NCBI GenBank assembly: GCA_016717005.1 | Contig: JADJUF010000019.1 | Span: 112,754-176,753 of the forward strand | Reading direction: 5' to 3' | Origin: Myxococcales bacterium | GTDB lineage: Bacteria; Myxococcota_A; Polyangia; Haliangiales; Haliangiaceae | Length of the DNA: 64,000 nucleotides | Notes under the pieces: generated by a model | Seen by the model: only the letters and a program-made list of their open reading frames with translations | What the model was told of the DNA's origin: nothing | Database searches by the model: none | Translations under genes and position numbers: made by a program | Shown here: positions 43,153 to 53,502 of the stretch, one piece after another | How the letters are laid out: each line of letters begins with the position of its first letter | How positions within the stretch are numbered: position 1 is the first letter of the stretch

Positions 43153-43687
43153 TCAGTCCTCGCCGTCGTCGTCGCCGTCGTCGCCGTCGTCCGTCATCCG
43201 ACCCGCCCGAGAACACCCGCAGGGCGTCGTCGGGCACGCCGTACGCGCGCGCCGCCGGGAAGTCCTCGAGGCCCGAGGCGGTCCAGTTGCTGCGCCAGAC
43301 CGAGGCCTGGTAGCGCGCGACGTCGTGGATGATCAGCAGATCGCGCACGAGGCCCATGAGGTTGGTGTTGGGATCGTCCGTGGCGCGCAGCGCGCCCAGG
43401 CCGCGCGCGTCGAAGTCGGCCGGGATGATCGCGGCCAGCTGGTCCGTGGTGGTGACGCCCATCAGCGCGAGCTCGTCGATGATCAGCGTGCGGCCGGCGT
43501 CGTCCGGGTACACCGGCTCGAGCGTGCCGTCGGCCACCGCCGCGGCGAACCGGTTCCGCAGGAACGCCTCGAGCGTGTCCGGCGACAGCGGCACCTCGAC
43601 CGCCGGCGCCGCGGCCGCGGCCGCGCGGGCGCCGCTGCAGGAGGATCCGAGCACGAGGACCACGGCGAGGAGCGCGACGCGCAGCAT
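43031..43687 (-). CDS. Lipoprotein of unknown function, 3' end uncertain
   Basis: The protein starts at ATG 43687 (MLRVALLAVVLVLGSSC, lipobox GSSC). It has a core of about 130 residues: PDTLEAFLRNRFAAAVADG, LIIDELALMGVTTTDQLAAI, LLIIHDVARYQASVWRSNW. After FSGGS the written frame becomes poly-Arg and runs 122 bp antisense into the DoxX gene. One base change of frame at about 43195-43200 would instead give an acidic tail (Asp-Asp-Gly repeats) and a stop at 43153, just short of DoxX. The second reading is more natural, so a frameshift is suspected. Function unknown. Confidence 0.5.
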   Translation of the reverse strand: MLRVALLAVVLVLGSSCSGARAAAAAAPAVEVPLSPDTLEAFLRNRFAAAVADGTLEPVYPDDAGRTLIIDELALMGVTTTDQLAAIIPADFDARGLGALRATDDPNTNLMGLVRDLLIIHDVARYQASVWRSNWTASGLEDFPAARAYGVPDDALRVFSGGSDDGRRRRRRRRRRGLISAPAPGACTTRPTRSAAPAAAAGPTAPRSGPRARPAAGG

Positions 43688-43725
43688 GCGGCGATGGTAG
43701 CGCACCTGGTGCTACGATGATGCCC

Positions 43726-44268
43726 ATGGAGCACCGAGGGGAGCTGCTGCAGGCGATCGCGTTCGCGGCCGCGCGCCACCGCGACCAGCGCCGCAAGGAC
43801 GCCGAGGCGTCGCCGTACATCAACCACCCGATCGCGGTCGCGACCGCGCTGTGGCACGAGGGCGGCGTGCGCGACCAGCTGCCGCTGCTCGCCGCGATCC
43901 TGCACGACACGATCGAGGACACCGCCACGACCGCGGCCGAGCTGACCGCGGCGTTCGGCGCCGAGGTCGCCGCGGTCGTGGTCGAGGTCACCGACGACAA
44001 GTCGCTGCCCAAGGCCCGCCGCAAGGAGCTGCAGATCGAGCACGCGCCGCACCTGTCGCGCGCAGCCCGCCTGGTCAAGCTGGCCGACAAGCTGTGCAAC
44101 CTGCGCGACATCATCGCCAGCCCGCCAGCGGCGTGGTCGGCCGAGCGCCGCGCCGAGTACGTAGGCTGGACCGCGGAGGTCGTCGCCGGCCTGCGCGGGG
44201 TGTGCCCGCCGCTCGAGGACGAGTTCGACGCCGCCCAGGCCCGGTGGGCCGCGCTCGGCGGAGCGTAG
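43726..44268 (+). CDS. MESH1-like HD-domain (p)ppGpp hydrolase
   Basis: This 180-residue protein aligns end to end with metazoan/bacterial MESH1 as I recall it: AIAFAAARHRDQRRKD, SPYINHPIAVA (metal His), AAILHDTIEDT (HD pair), VVEVTDDKSLPKARRKELQ and LVKLADKLCNLRDI (Asp ligand). It is a single-domain Mn-dependent hydrolase that would degrade ppGpp (and possibly NADPH), with no synthetase domain. ATG 43726 matches the family start; ATG 43717 and 43720 are in frame just upstream. It converges on the acyl-CoA dehydrogenase gene, with a triplicated repeat between. Confidence 0.88.
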   Translation: MEHRGELLQAIAFAAARHRDQRRKDAEASPYINHPIAVATALWHEGGVRDQLPLLAAILHDTIEDTATTAAELTAAFGAEVAAVVVEVTDDKSLPKARRKELQIEHAPHLSRAARLVKLADKLCNLRDIIASPPAAWSAERRAEYVGWTAEVVAGLRGVCPPLEDEFDAAQARWAALGGA

Positions 44269-44378
44269 CCACGCGGGATCGAGATCGGGCCGCGCCGGAT
44301 CACCGCCACGCGGGATCGAGATCGGGCCGCGCCGGATCACCGCCACGCGGGATCGAGATCGGGCCGCGCCGGATCACA
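44268..44378. repeat. Three tandem 37-bp units at the 3' end of the acyl-CoA dehydrogenase gene
   Basis: Exact or near-exact 37-bp units start at 44268, 44305 and 44342. Read on the minus strand, each resembles the gene's own final codons (Leu-Asp-Pro-Ala-Trp) and stop context. The array fills the whole gap to the convergent hydrolase gene. There are no spacers, so it is not a CRISPR. Confidence 0.9.
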
Positions 44379-46173
44379 GCCAGGCCGGATCCAGGTCGAG
44401 GAACGAGCGCTCGCCCGAGCGGCACAGCGCCGCGAGCTGTTCGACCCGGGGCAGCTCGGTCGCGAACCAGTACCGGGCGCACGCGAGCGTGACCTCGCGG
44501 TGCCCGGGATCGGCGTCGGGCTGCCGCGCCGACCGCTCGCGCACCGCCGCCGCCAGCTCGAGCCACTGCCACGCGATCGCGACGGTCGCGAACAGGTCGA
44601 GGTAGTCGGTGGCGTGGGCCAGCATCGCCTCGGGATCGCCGGCCAGGCCCTTGGCCGCGAGCGCGCCGGTCAGGGTCAGCGTCAGGTCGCGCGCCGCCCG
44701 CAGCGCCGCGCTCGAGCTCGAGTCGACGCCGGCCGCGTCGGCGCGGGCGCAGGTGCGCTCGACCTCCTCGGCCCAGGCCGCCAGCGCGGCGCCGCCGCGC
44801 GCGACCGCGCGCCGCCCCAGCAGATCGAGCGCCTGGATGCCGGTCGTGCCCTCGTGGATCGTGTTGAGCTTCTGATCGCGCAGCCACGCCTCGACCGGGT
44901 ACTCGCTCGAGTAGCCGTAGCCGCCGTGGATCTGCACCGCCAGCGCGTTGGCCTCGAAGCCGCGCTCGGCGGGGAAGGTCTTGGCGATCGGCGTCAGCAG
45001 ATCGAGCACGAGCCCGGCGCGCTCGCGGGCGCGCTCGTCGACGCCGTGGTGCGCGAGGTCGGCGTAGCGCGCGGTCCGGACCAGCAGCGCCAGGCCGCCG
45101 GTGACGATCGCGCGCTGGCGCAGGAGCATGCGCCGCACGTCGGCGTGGGCGGTGATCGCCACCGGCGGGGCGGCGGGATCCTTGGCCGCGAGCGGCCGCC
45201 CCTGGGGCCGCTCGCGCGCGTACGCGACGGCCTCGTGGTACGCGACCGAGGCCGTGGCGACGCCGTTGACGCCGACCATGATCCGGGCCTCGTTCATCAT
45301 CTGGAACATGTAGCGGATGCCCTGGTGCGGCTCGCCCACCAGCCAGCCGCGACAGTCGTCGCGCTCGCCCAGCGCCAGCGCCAGGCTCGGCAGGCCCTTC
45401 CAGCCGATCTTGTGGATCATGCCGGTGACCGCGACGTCGTTGTCGACCAGCGCGTCGCCCTCGACCCGACGCCGCGGCACGCAGAACAACGACACGCCCT
45501 TGATCCCGGCCGGCGCGCCGGTGATCCGGGCCAGCGTCAGGTGGACGACGTTGTCGGTCAGGTCGTGGTCGCCGCCCGAGATGAAGATCTTGGCGCCGCG
45601 CAGCAGGTAGTGCCCGGCCGCGGTCGGCGTCGCGGTCGTGGCGACGTCGGCCAGGCTCGAGCCGGCCTGGGGCTCGGTCAGCGCCATCGTCCCGGTCCAC
45701 GCGCCCGCGTACAGCTTCGGCATGTAGGTGGTGCGCAGGTGCTCGTCGCCGAACGCCTCGAGCAGGTGGGCGGCGCCCTGGGTCAGCCCGAGGTAGCCGT
45801 AGGCGCTGGCGTTGCCGGCCATCAGGTACGCGGTCGCCAGCGTGAAGACGCTCAGCGGCAGCTGCTGACCGCCGACCGCGGTCGGGCGCGGCGCGGCGAT
45901 CAGATCGAGATCGCGCAGCTTGGCGAACAGGTCGTGGAGGCGCGGGTGCACGACGATCCGGCCGTCGACGAGCCGCGGCGGCTCCTCGTCGAGCGCGCGG
46001 TACGCCGGCAGGAGCTCGTCCTTCGCCAGCCGCCGGGCCGCGTCGATCACCGCGGCGAACGTGGCGCGGTCGTGATCGGCGAAGTACGGCAGCGCGGTCA
46101 GCGCCGGGAGATCGAACACCTCGTCGAACAGGAGCGCGATGTCGCGATCGTCGAAGAGCGGGTTGGCGGGCAT
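44374..46173 (-). CDS. Acyl-CoA dehydrogenase (large, about 600 residues)
   Basis: This 599-residue flavoenzyme has MALTEPQAGSSLADVATTA (FAD/substrate region), IKGVSLFCVPRRRV, IHKIGWKGLPSLALALGE and GWLVGEPHQGIRYMF. YGYSSEYPVEAWLRDQKLNTIHEGTTGIQALDLLG, about residues 415-449, spans the catalytic-base region. Extra N- and C-terminal helical domains make it longer than medium-chain enzymes, as in bacterial AcdA/FadE-like and DUF-fused forms. It should start beta-oxidation of an acyl-CoA. Its last codons are echoed in the downstream repeat array. Confidence 0.92.
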   Translation of the reverse strand: MPANPLFDDRDIALLFDEVFDLPALTALPYFADHDRATFAAVIDAARRLAKDELLPAYRALDEEPPRLVDGRIVVHPRLHDLFAKLRDLDLIAAPRPTAVGGQQLPLSVFTLATAYLMAGNASAYGYLGLTQGAAHLLEAFGDEHLRTTYMPKLYAGAWTGTMALTEPQAGSSLADVATTATPTAAGHYLLRGAKIFISGGDHDLTDNVVHLTLARITGAPAGIKGVSLFCVPRRRVEGDALVDNDVAVTGMIHKIGWKGLPSLALALGERDDCRGWLVGEPHQGIRYMFQMMNEARIMVGVNGVATASVAYHEAVAYARERPQGRPLAAKDPAAPPVAITAHADVRRMLLRQRAIVTGGLALLVRTARYADLAHHGVDERARERAGLVLDLLTPIAKTFPAERGFEANALAVQIHGGYGYSSEYPVEAWLRDQKLNTIHEGTTGIQALDLLGRRAVARGGAALAAWAEEVERTCARADAAGVDSSSSAALRAARDLTLTLTGALAAKGLAGDPEAMLAHATDYLDLFATVAIAWQWLELAAAVRERSARQPDADPGHREVTLACARYWFATELPRVEQLAALCRSGERSFLDLDPAWL

Positions 46174-46218
46174 GGCGGCAGTGTCGGCGGTGGCGCCCGC
46201 GGTGACAAGGCGCGGCGG

Positions 46219-46421
46219 TCAGCTCGCCAGCGCCGCGAGCGCCGCGGCCATCGCCCCGACCGCGACGACGACGCTGAGCGCGGCGGTCGGCTCGCCAGCG
46301 CCGCGAGCGCCGCGGCCACCGCCACGACCGCGACGACGACGCTGAGCGCGGCGGTCAGCTCGCCAGCGCCGCGAGCGCCGCGGCCATCGCCACGACCGCG
46401 GCGACGACGCTGAGCACGGCC
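46219..46421. repeat. Three-copy 68-bp tandem repeat of a gene's 3' end
   Basis: Copies with a 68-bp period have their (former) stop codons at 46219, 46287 and 46355; the last belongs to the gene at 46355-46753. The middle copy reads CGA where the others have TGA. Each copy encodes an Ala/Val-rich transmembrane-like end (AAALAALAS). Confidence 0.9.
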
Positions 46422-46753
46422 AGCGCCTCGCCCGGCGGGCGCGGGCGCGCCTCGAGGATGCGGGTCAGCGCGACCGCCGACAGGACCAGGCCCAGCGGCG
46501 CCAGCGGGATCGCGAGCGCGGCGCCGACGATCGCCAGGCGCGGGACCCGCGGCGGCGGCGGCGCGGCCACCGGCGGCGGTCGCGGCACCTCGGGCGGGCG
46601 CGCGGCGTGGAGCGCGGCGAGCGCGCGCGGATCGTTGACCTGGAGCGTGCCGAGGACGGCGGGCCCGTAGACGGTGGCGCGGCCGGCGCCGGGCGGGCCC
46701 CAGGCGCCCGAGGCGCCGGAGGTCGAGGGAGGGGACAGGTCGGTGGCTCGCAT
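46355..46753 (-). CDS. Small DUF4190-like membrane protein
   Basis: This protein of about 132 residues from ATG 46753 has a Pro/Ala-rich cytoplasmic half (PPEVPRPPPVAAPPPPRVP). Two transmembrane helices follow (LAIVGAALAIPLAPLGLVLS and AVLSVVAAVVAMAAALAALA), with a short ALTRILEARPRPPGEA loop. That two-helix unit resembles DUF4190, which often accompanies kinase or FHA genes. An upstream start at 46813 is possible. Its 3' end is triplicated downstream. Confidence 0.6.
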   Translation of the reverse strand: MRATDLSPPSTSGASGAWGPPGAGRATVYGPAVLGTLQVNDPRALAALHAARPPEVPRPPPVAAPPPPRVPRLAIVGAALAIPLAPLGLVLSAVALTRILEARPRPPGEALAVLSVVAAVVAMAAALAALAS

Positions 46754-46895
46754 GCCCCACCTATCGGCCGGTGTCGCCGACGGTTGCGTGCTCGTCGACG
46801 ATCTCTCGCCCACGACGGCCGCCGGCGGCGGGGCACGTCCTCGACGACGGCACGCCGCTCGCCAGGCCGCCGGTGTCGTAGAACGGACGGGCGGC

Positions 46896-49145
<2,250 letters not shown>

Positions 49146-49195
49146 GCGCCACTATATCGTCCCGCTCGCGCCGCGGTTGCGTCGCGGCCCGCAGG

Positions 49196-50086
49196 TCACG
49201 CGGCCGGCGTCGGCGCGGGGCGGCGCTGGGCCACCATCACCGCGGCCAGGATCACCGCGACCCCCAGGTAGGCGCGCGGGCCGAGCTGGACCTCGGCCTC
49301 GAACAGCGCGTCGACCGCGAGCGCGATCACCGGGATCACGAAGCCGAGCACGTTGGCGGCCAGCAGGCTGACCCGCTCGAGCAGCCAGAAGTACGCGGCG
49401 AACCCGACCGCGGTGCCGGCCACGGCCAGGTAGACCAGCGCCATCGTGGCCTTGTGCGGCAGCGGCCACGGCATGCCCTGGTGGCCCGACGCCAGGGTCG
49501 CGATCCACAGGCAGGCGGCGGTGACGACGACGAAGACCGTCGTCGACGCCAGCGGGTGGATGCGGCCGCCGTGGCGCTTGATCACGACCGTGTAGAGCAC
49601 CGAGACGATCACCGAGCCGATCACCAGCAGCACGCCGACGGCCTGGCCGGTCGACACCGCGAGCTGATCGGCGAAGATGATCGCGACGCCGGCCAGCGCG
49701 ATCAGCGCGCCGATGACGTCGCTCGGCCGCACGGTCTCCATGCGCGTGAGCAGGAGCAAGGCGGCGATCACCAGCGGCTGGGTCCCCGACAGCACCGCCG
49801 CGAGGCCGCCGGGCACGTCGCGCTCGCCCAGGTAGATGAGCGCGTAGCCGACCGCGTTGAGCACGCCCGCGACCACCAGCCACGGCCACTGGGCCTTGCG
49901 CGGCCACGGCCGCGCGGTCCACGCCAGCGGCACCAGGATCGCGGCCGCCAGCGTGAAGCGCAGCGCCGCCGCGAGCATGGTCGGGAAGCCGTCGGGGCCG
50001 ATCGTCACGCGGATCGCGTGCCAGGTGGTCCCCCAGATCAACGCCAGGGCCAGGTACGCGAGCGAGGTCTTGCGCGCGGTGGTCAC
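49196..50086 (-). CDS. EamA/DMT-family membrane transporter
   Basis: This 296-residue protein has ten predicted helices and two EamA repeats. The first starts LAYLALALIWGTTWHAIRVTI with LSGTQPLVIAALLLL and GALIALAGVAIIFADQL. The second ends YFWLLERVSLLAANVLGFVIPVIALAVDA (about 245-273). It is likely an exporter of a metabolite or amino acid. The GTG start overlaps the stop of the lipoprotein upstream (GTGA). Confidence 0.9.
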   Translation of the reverse strand: MTTARKTSLAYLALALIWGTTWHAIRVTIGPDGFPTMLAAALRFTLAAAILVPLAWTARPWPRKAQWPWLVVAGVLNAVGYALIYLGERDVPGGLAAVLSGTQPLVIAALLLLTRMETVRPSDVIGALIALAGVAIIFADQLAVSTGQAVGVLLVIGSVIVSVLYTVVIKRHGGRIHPLASTTVFVVVTAACLWIATLASGHQGMPWPLPHKATMALVYLAVAGTAVGFAAYFWLLERVSLLAANVLGFVIPVIALAVDALFEAEVQLGPRAYLGVAVILAAVMVAQRRPAPTPAA

Positions 50087-51273
50087 GGCGTGGAGGTGCG
50101 CTTCTTCTTCGGCGCGCGCTTGGCCTCGCGGGCGGCCCGGGCCTCGTCGGGGGTGGTCGTGAACACCTTGCTCGGGTAGTCGCCGGGGCCCTTGACCGGC
50201 CCGCGGCCCATCATCATGTTCACCGACCGGGCCCAGCCCTCGTCGAGCCACGCGACGAACGTGCCCAGCGGCTGCGCGGTGTAGCGGTAGTCCTGGTTGG
50301 CGTTCGACGACTGCGTGTGCAGCGCGACCGACTTGTCATCGCGCGGCAGGCCGCGGATGTTGGCGCGGAACTGGTCGGTGTAGCTCCAGTACTCCTCGGC
50401 GTTGGACAGGTAGACCGTCCGCACCGGCAGGCCGACCTCGGTCATCGCGCGGCCGATGCCGGCCATGCCCTTGTCAGCGAGGAGATCGACCAGCAGCGGC
50501 CGCACGCAGCCGTTCTTGATCAGGTTGCGCACGAAGTCGTAGGTGGCCTGATCGGACAGGTAGGTCGGCACGCCGGCCAGGTTGTTGGTCAGCACGCGGA
50601 TGCGGCGGCGCATGCGCGGCTGGCCCTGGCCGAGCACGTGGAGCAGGCGCTTGCGCTCGCGTCCCTCGGGCGCGAGCTGCGCGATGATGGCCTTGGCCGC
50701 GTCGGTGTGATCGCGCTGCCACATGGCCTTGTACTCGTCGGGCGTGGCCGAGGCGGCGATGAACGCCTGCTGCAGCTCGTGCATGCCGACGACCGCGTCG
50801 TCGTAGTCGACCGTCCACGCGAACTGCGGCCGGGCCCAGCCGATGTACAGGTAGGCCTGATCCGAGCCGATGCCGACGTAGCCGCCGCCGATGCCGTCGA
50901 TGTACGACCGGAAGCGATCGGCGTGGCCCTCGTCGCTGACGTAGTAGTGCTGGCCGAACTTCTCGGGCCGGACGCCGTCGAGCAGCTCGGGCTTCTTGTC
51001 GGAGGTCGTGCCCCACAGGACGTCGCGCATGGCCTGGCTCGGCGGCGTGACGCTGCAGTCGGCCGGGAACACGTCGGCCGCCGGGGGCGGCGGCGCCGGC
51101 GGCACCGGCGGCAAGGCCGCGACCACGGGCGGGTCGGCCGCGGGTAGGTCGGGCGTCGGCTCGACCGGGGTCGGCGCCGGCGCGGGCGCGATCTCCTCGG
51201 CGCGCGGCGCCCGCCGGCCTCCGCAAGCGAGGACGGCGAGACACACGGCGAGCGCGGACAGCTTGGTCATCAT
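50083..51273 (-). CDS. Lipoprotein, LIC_10091-like
   Basis: This 396-residue protein starts with two ATGs (51273, 51270) and a signal ending in lipobox VLAC. A Pro-rich spacer to about residue 85 is followed by a globular domain with ERFRSYIDGIGGGYVGIGSD-like sequence (written DRFRSYIDGIGGGYVGIGSD) and AYLYIGWARPQFAWTVDYDD. Then come ELQQAFIAASATPDEY and VGLPVRTVYLSNAEEYWSY. The order strongly recalls LIC_10091-family proteins, which have a methyltransferase-like fold and no assigned reaction. The tail is Lys-rich (APKKKRTSTP). Confidence 0.6.
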   Translation of the reverse strand: MMTKLSALAVCLAVLACGGRRAPRAEEIAPAPAPTPVEPTPDLPAADPPVVAALPPVPPAPPPPAADVFPADCSVTPPSQAMRDVLWGTTSDKKPELLDGVRPEKFGQHYYVSDEGHADRFRSYIDGIGGGYVGIGSDQAYLYIGWARPQFAWTVDYDDAVVGMHELQQAFIAASATPDEYKAMWQRDHTDAAKAIIAQLAPEGRERKRLLHVLGQGQPRMRRRIRVLTNNLAGVPTYLSDQATYDFVRNLIKNGCVRPLLVDLLADKGMAGIGRAMTEVGLPVRTVYLSNAEEYWSYTDQFRANIRGLPRDDKSVALHTQSSNANQDYRYTAQPLGTFVAWLDEGWARSVNMMMGRGPVKGPGDYPSKVFTTTPDEARAAREAKRAPKKKRTSTP

Positions 51274-51691
51274 CGGTGCAACGATGAGGGGGGCGGAAGG
51301 TATTCCGACGTGACGCACCGCGCGACCTGCCGGGACGCCGCAGGTTCGACTACCAGGCCCCGGCCGTCAAGTTTCGCCAGGGGCGATCACCAGGCGATGG
51401 GCCCGCCCGAGAGGTGCTCCCACCGGCGCCAGCGCTTGAACTCGCGTCGGGGGCGGACGCCGTCGGTGCGGCCGGGCAGCTCGCCCGGGTGGGGATCGAG
51501 CAGTGGACATGCCGGCGCGTCCCCGGCCAGCGCCAGCCGCCGGCTCGCGCGGGCCAGGCGAACCGGCCGGCCCGCTCGCGCCCCCGTCGTTGGCGTCGAT
51601 CACCGCGGCCGTTCCGGGCGGACGGGAGGCGTCGGTCGACATCGTCCGAGGACGCCACGGCGGTCGGCCGGCGGTGTTAGGGTGCGCGCGC
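51274..51691. other. Gene-poor region, divergent promoters expected
   Basis: About 418 bp lie between the divergent lipoprotein and WbsX genes. Frames are open here only because of base composition, and none shows a recognisable domain or ribosome site. Promoters for both flanking genes must lie here, but I cannot place them. Confidence 0.4.
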
Positions 51692-52780
51692 GTGCGCGTC
51701 CTCGCCTACGTCTATCCGGGCTGGCACCCGATCCCCGAGCGCGATCGGTCGTTCTACCCCGGCTTCACCGAGTGGGACCTGGTCTACGACTCGGCGCCGC
51801 GGTTCGAGGGCCACGTCCAGCCGCGGCTGCCGCTGTGGGGGCGCTACGACGATCGCGATCCGGTCGCGGTCGAGCGGCGGATCACGCTGTGCCGCGACCA
51901 CGGCGTCGACGGCTGGGTCTACGGCTTCTTCTGGTGCCGCGGCAAGCGGGTGTTCCAGGACGCGCTCGACCTGGGGTTCCTGGGCGCACCGTCGGGCGGC
52001 GCCTACCCGTTCGCGCTGATGTGGGCCAACCGGATGCCGCGGCGGGTGCTGCCGGTGCGGCGCACCGACACGCCGGTGATCGAGGCCGATCGGCTGGTGC
52101 CGGCCGACGTCGACGACTTCGTCGCGTTCGTGCGCTACGTCGCCGAGCGCTACTTCGTGCGCGCCAACTACGTGCGCGTCGACGGGCGCGCGTACTTCTC
52201 GATCTTCGACGCGACCCACTTCGTCAAGGAGCTGGGCGTCGACGGCGCGCGCCTGGCGATCGCGCGGGCCCGGGCCATGCTCGCCGGCGCCGGGCTGCCG
52301 CCGATGTACCTGACCGCGATCGAGCCCAGCGCCGAGGTCATCGGCGCGGTCGCGGGCATCGGGTTCGACGCGGTCACCAACTACGTGTTCCTGCCCGACT
52401 GGAAGGGCGAGTTCCTGCAGGACTACGACGCGCGGGTGGCGATCCGCGCCGCCGAGTGGCCGACGATCGCCGCCCGGGCCGCGCTGCCGTACCACCCGGC
52501 GGTGACGCCCGGCTGGGACGCGTCGCCGCGGGGCGCCGACTTCGGGCCGGCGCGGCCCGACAAGTACCCGTGGGCGCCGGTCGTCGTCGGCGAGCACCCC
52601 GAGCGGTTCCGCGCGGCGGTGGCGCGGGCGGCGGCGTACGCGCGACGCACCGGGCGCCCGGCCGACGCGCAGCTGGTGTTCGTGGCGTCGCTCAACGAGT
52701 GGAGCGAGGGTCACTACCTCGAGCCCGACACCCGGTTCGGCACCGGGTGGATCGAGGCGGTGCGGGACGGGCGCGCGTGA
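51692..52780 (+). CDS. WbsX-like/GH99-like protein for surface polysaccharide
   Basis: This 362-residue protein begins at a GTG with RVLAYVYPGWHPIPERD, then FYPGFTEWDLV, CRDHGVDGWVYGFFWCRGKRV, PFALMWANRMPRR and YVRVDGRAYFSIFDATHFV. It ends with FVASLNEWSEGHYLEPDTRFG. The start (YPGWHP), the W-A-N block and the NEWSEG...LEPD end are typical of WbsX proteins, which are related to GH99 endo-mannosidases and found in O-antigen loci. The GTG of the rfbC-like gene lies within its stop, so the two belong to one polysaccharide operon. Confidence 0.85.
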   Translation: MRVLAYVYPGWHPIPERDRSFYPGFTEWDLVYDSAPRFEGHVQPRLPLWGRYDDRDPVAVERRITLCRDHGVDGWVYGFFWCRGKRVFQDALDLGFLGAPSGGAYPFALMWANRMPRRVLPVRRTDTPVIEADRLVPADVDDFVAFVRYVAERYFVRANYVRVDGRAYFSIFDATHFVKELGVDGARLAIARARAMLAGAGLPPMYLTAIEPSAEVIGAVAGIGFDAVTNYVFLPDWKGEFLQDYDARVAIRAAEWPTIAARAALPYHPAVTPGWDASPRGADFGPARPDKYPWAPVVVGEHPERFRAAVARAAAYARRTGRPADAQLVFVASLNEWSEGHYLEPDTRFGTGWIEAVRDGRA

Positions 52781-53301
52781 AGGTCGAGCCCACCGCGCTC
52801 GCCGGCGTGCTCGTGCTCGAGCGCGCGGTCCACGCCGACGAGCGCGGCTGGTTGACCGAGCTGCACCGGGTCGAGCACCTCGCCGCGCTCGGCGTGCCGC
52901 CGTTCGTGCAGGAGAACCTGTCGGCGTCGCGGCGCGGCGTGGTGCGCGGGCTGCACTTCCAGCGCGCGATGCCTCAGGGCAAGCTGATCACCGTCGTCCA
53001 CGGGGCGATCTACGACGTCGCGGTCGATCTGCGGCCCGACGAGCCGACGCTCGGCCGCTGGGTCGCGCTCGAGCTGACGGCGGCGGCGCCGCGGTCGCTG
53101 TGGATTCCGCCCGGGTGTGCCCACGGCTTCCAGGCGGCGACCGACGAGGCCGTGGTGCTGTACCAGCTCACCGCGCCGTACGCGGCCGCCGACGAGGGCG
53201 CGATCCGCTGGGACGATCCGACGCTGGCGATCCCGTGGCCGATCGCCCCGGCGATCGTGTCGGCGCGCGATCGCGCGGCGCCGGCGTGGCGCGCGCGCTG
53301 A
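52777..53301 (+). CDS. rfbC: dTDP-4-dehydrorhamnose 3,5-epimerase
   Basis: This 174-residue cupin enzyme is for dTDP-L-rhamnose synthesis. Diagnostic residues include DERGWLTELHR, QENLSASRRGVVRGLHFQ (catalytic His in GLHFQ), GKLITVVHGAIYDVAVDLR, and WIPPGCAHGFQAATDEAVVLYQLTAPY, about residues 107-133. It should invert C3 and C5 of the 4-keto sugar made by RfbB. It is coupled to the WbsX-like gene upstream; rfbD follows about 1.2 kb later across a lipoprotein gene on the other strand. Confidence 0.93.
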   Translation: MKVEPTALAGVLVLERAVHADERGWLTELHRVEHLAALGVPPFVQENLSASRRGVVRGLHFQRAMPQGKLITVVHGAIYDVAVDLRPDEPTLGRWVALELTAAAPRSLWIPPGCAHGFQAATDEAVVLYQLTAPYAAADEGAIRWDDPTLAIPWPIAPAIVSARDRAAPAWRAR

Positions 53302-53502
53302 GGCCCAGAGGGTCGCGCGCCTGGTCGCCTGGTCCACGCGGGCGTCGGGCGCGCCGCGCTCGGCGGCCTGGCCAGGGCCGGGTCGGTAGATCTAGGGGCA
53401 CGCCCCGACTGGACCCCTACCTGAGACCACCTGAGACGGCACGCCAGGGCACGGTGCCTGACCGAAGATGCCGTCAAGCTTCGAGGACCACGTGCCGGGC
53501 GG

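Noticed and set aside
44268..44378. CRISPR array
   Set aside because: The 37-bp units are directly adjacent with no spacers, only three copies, no cas genes.
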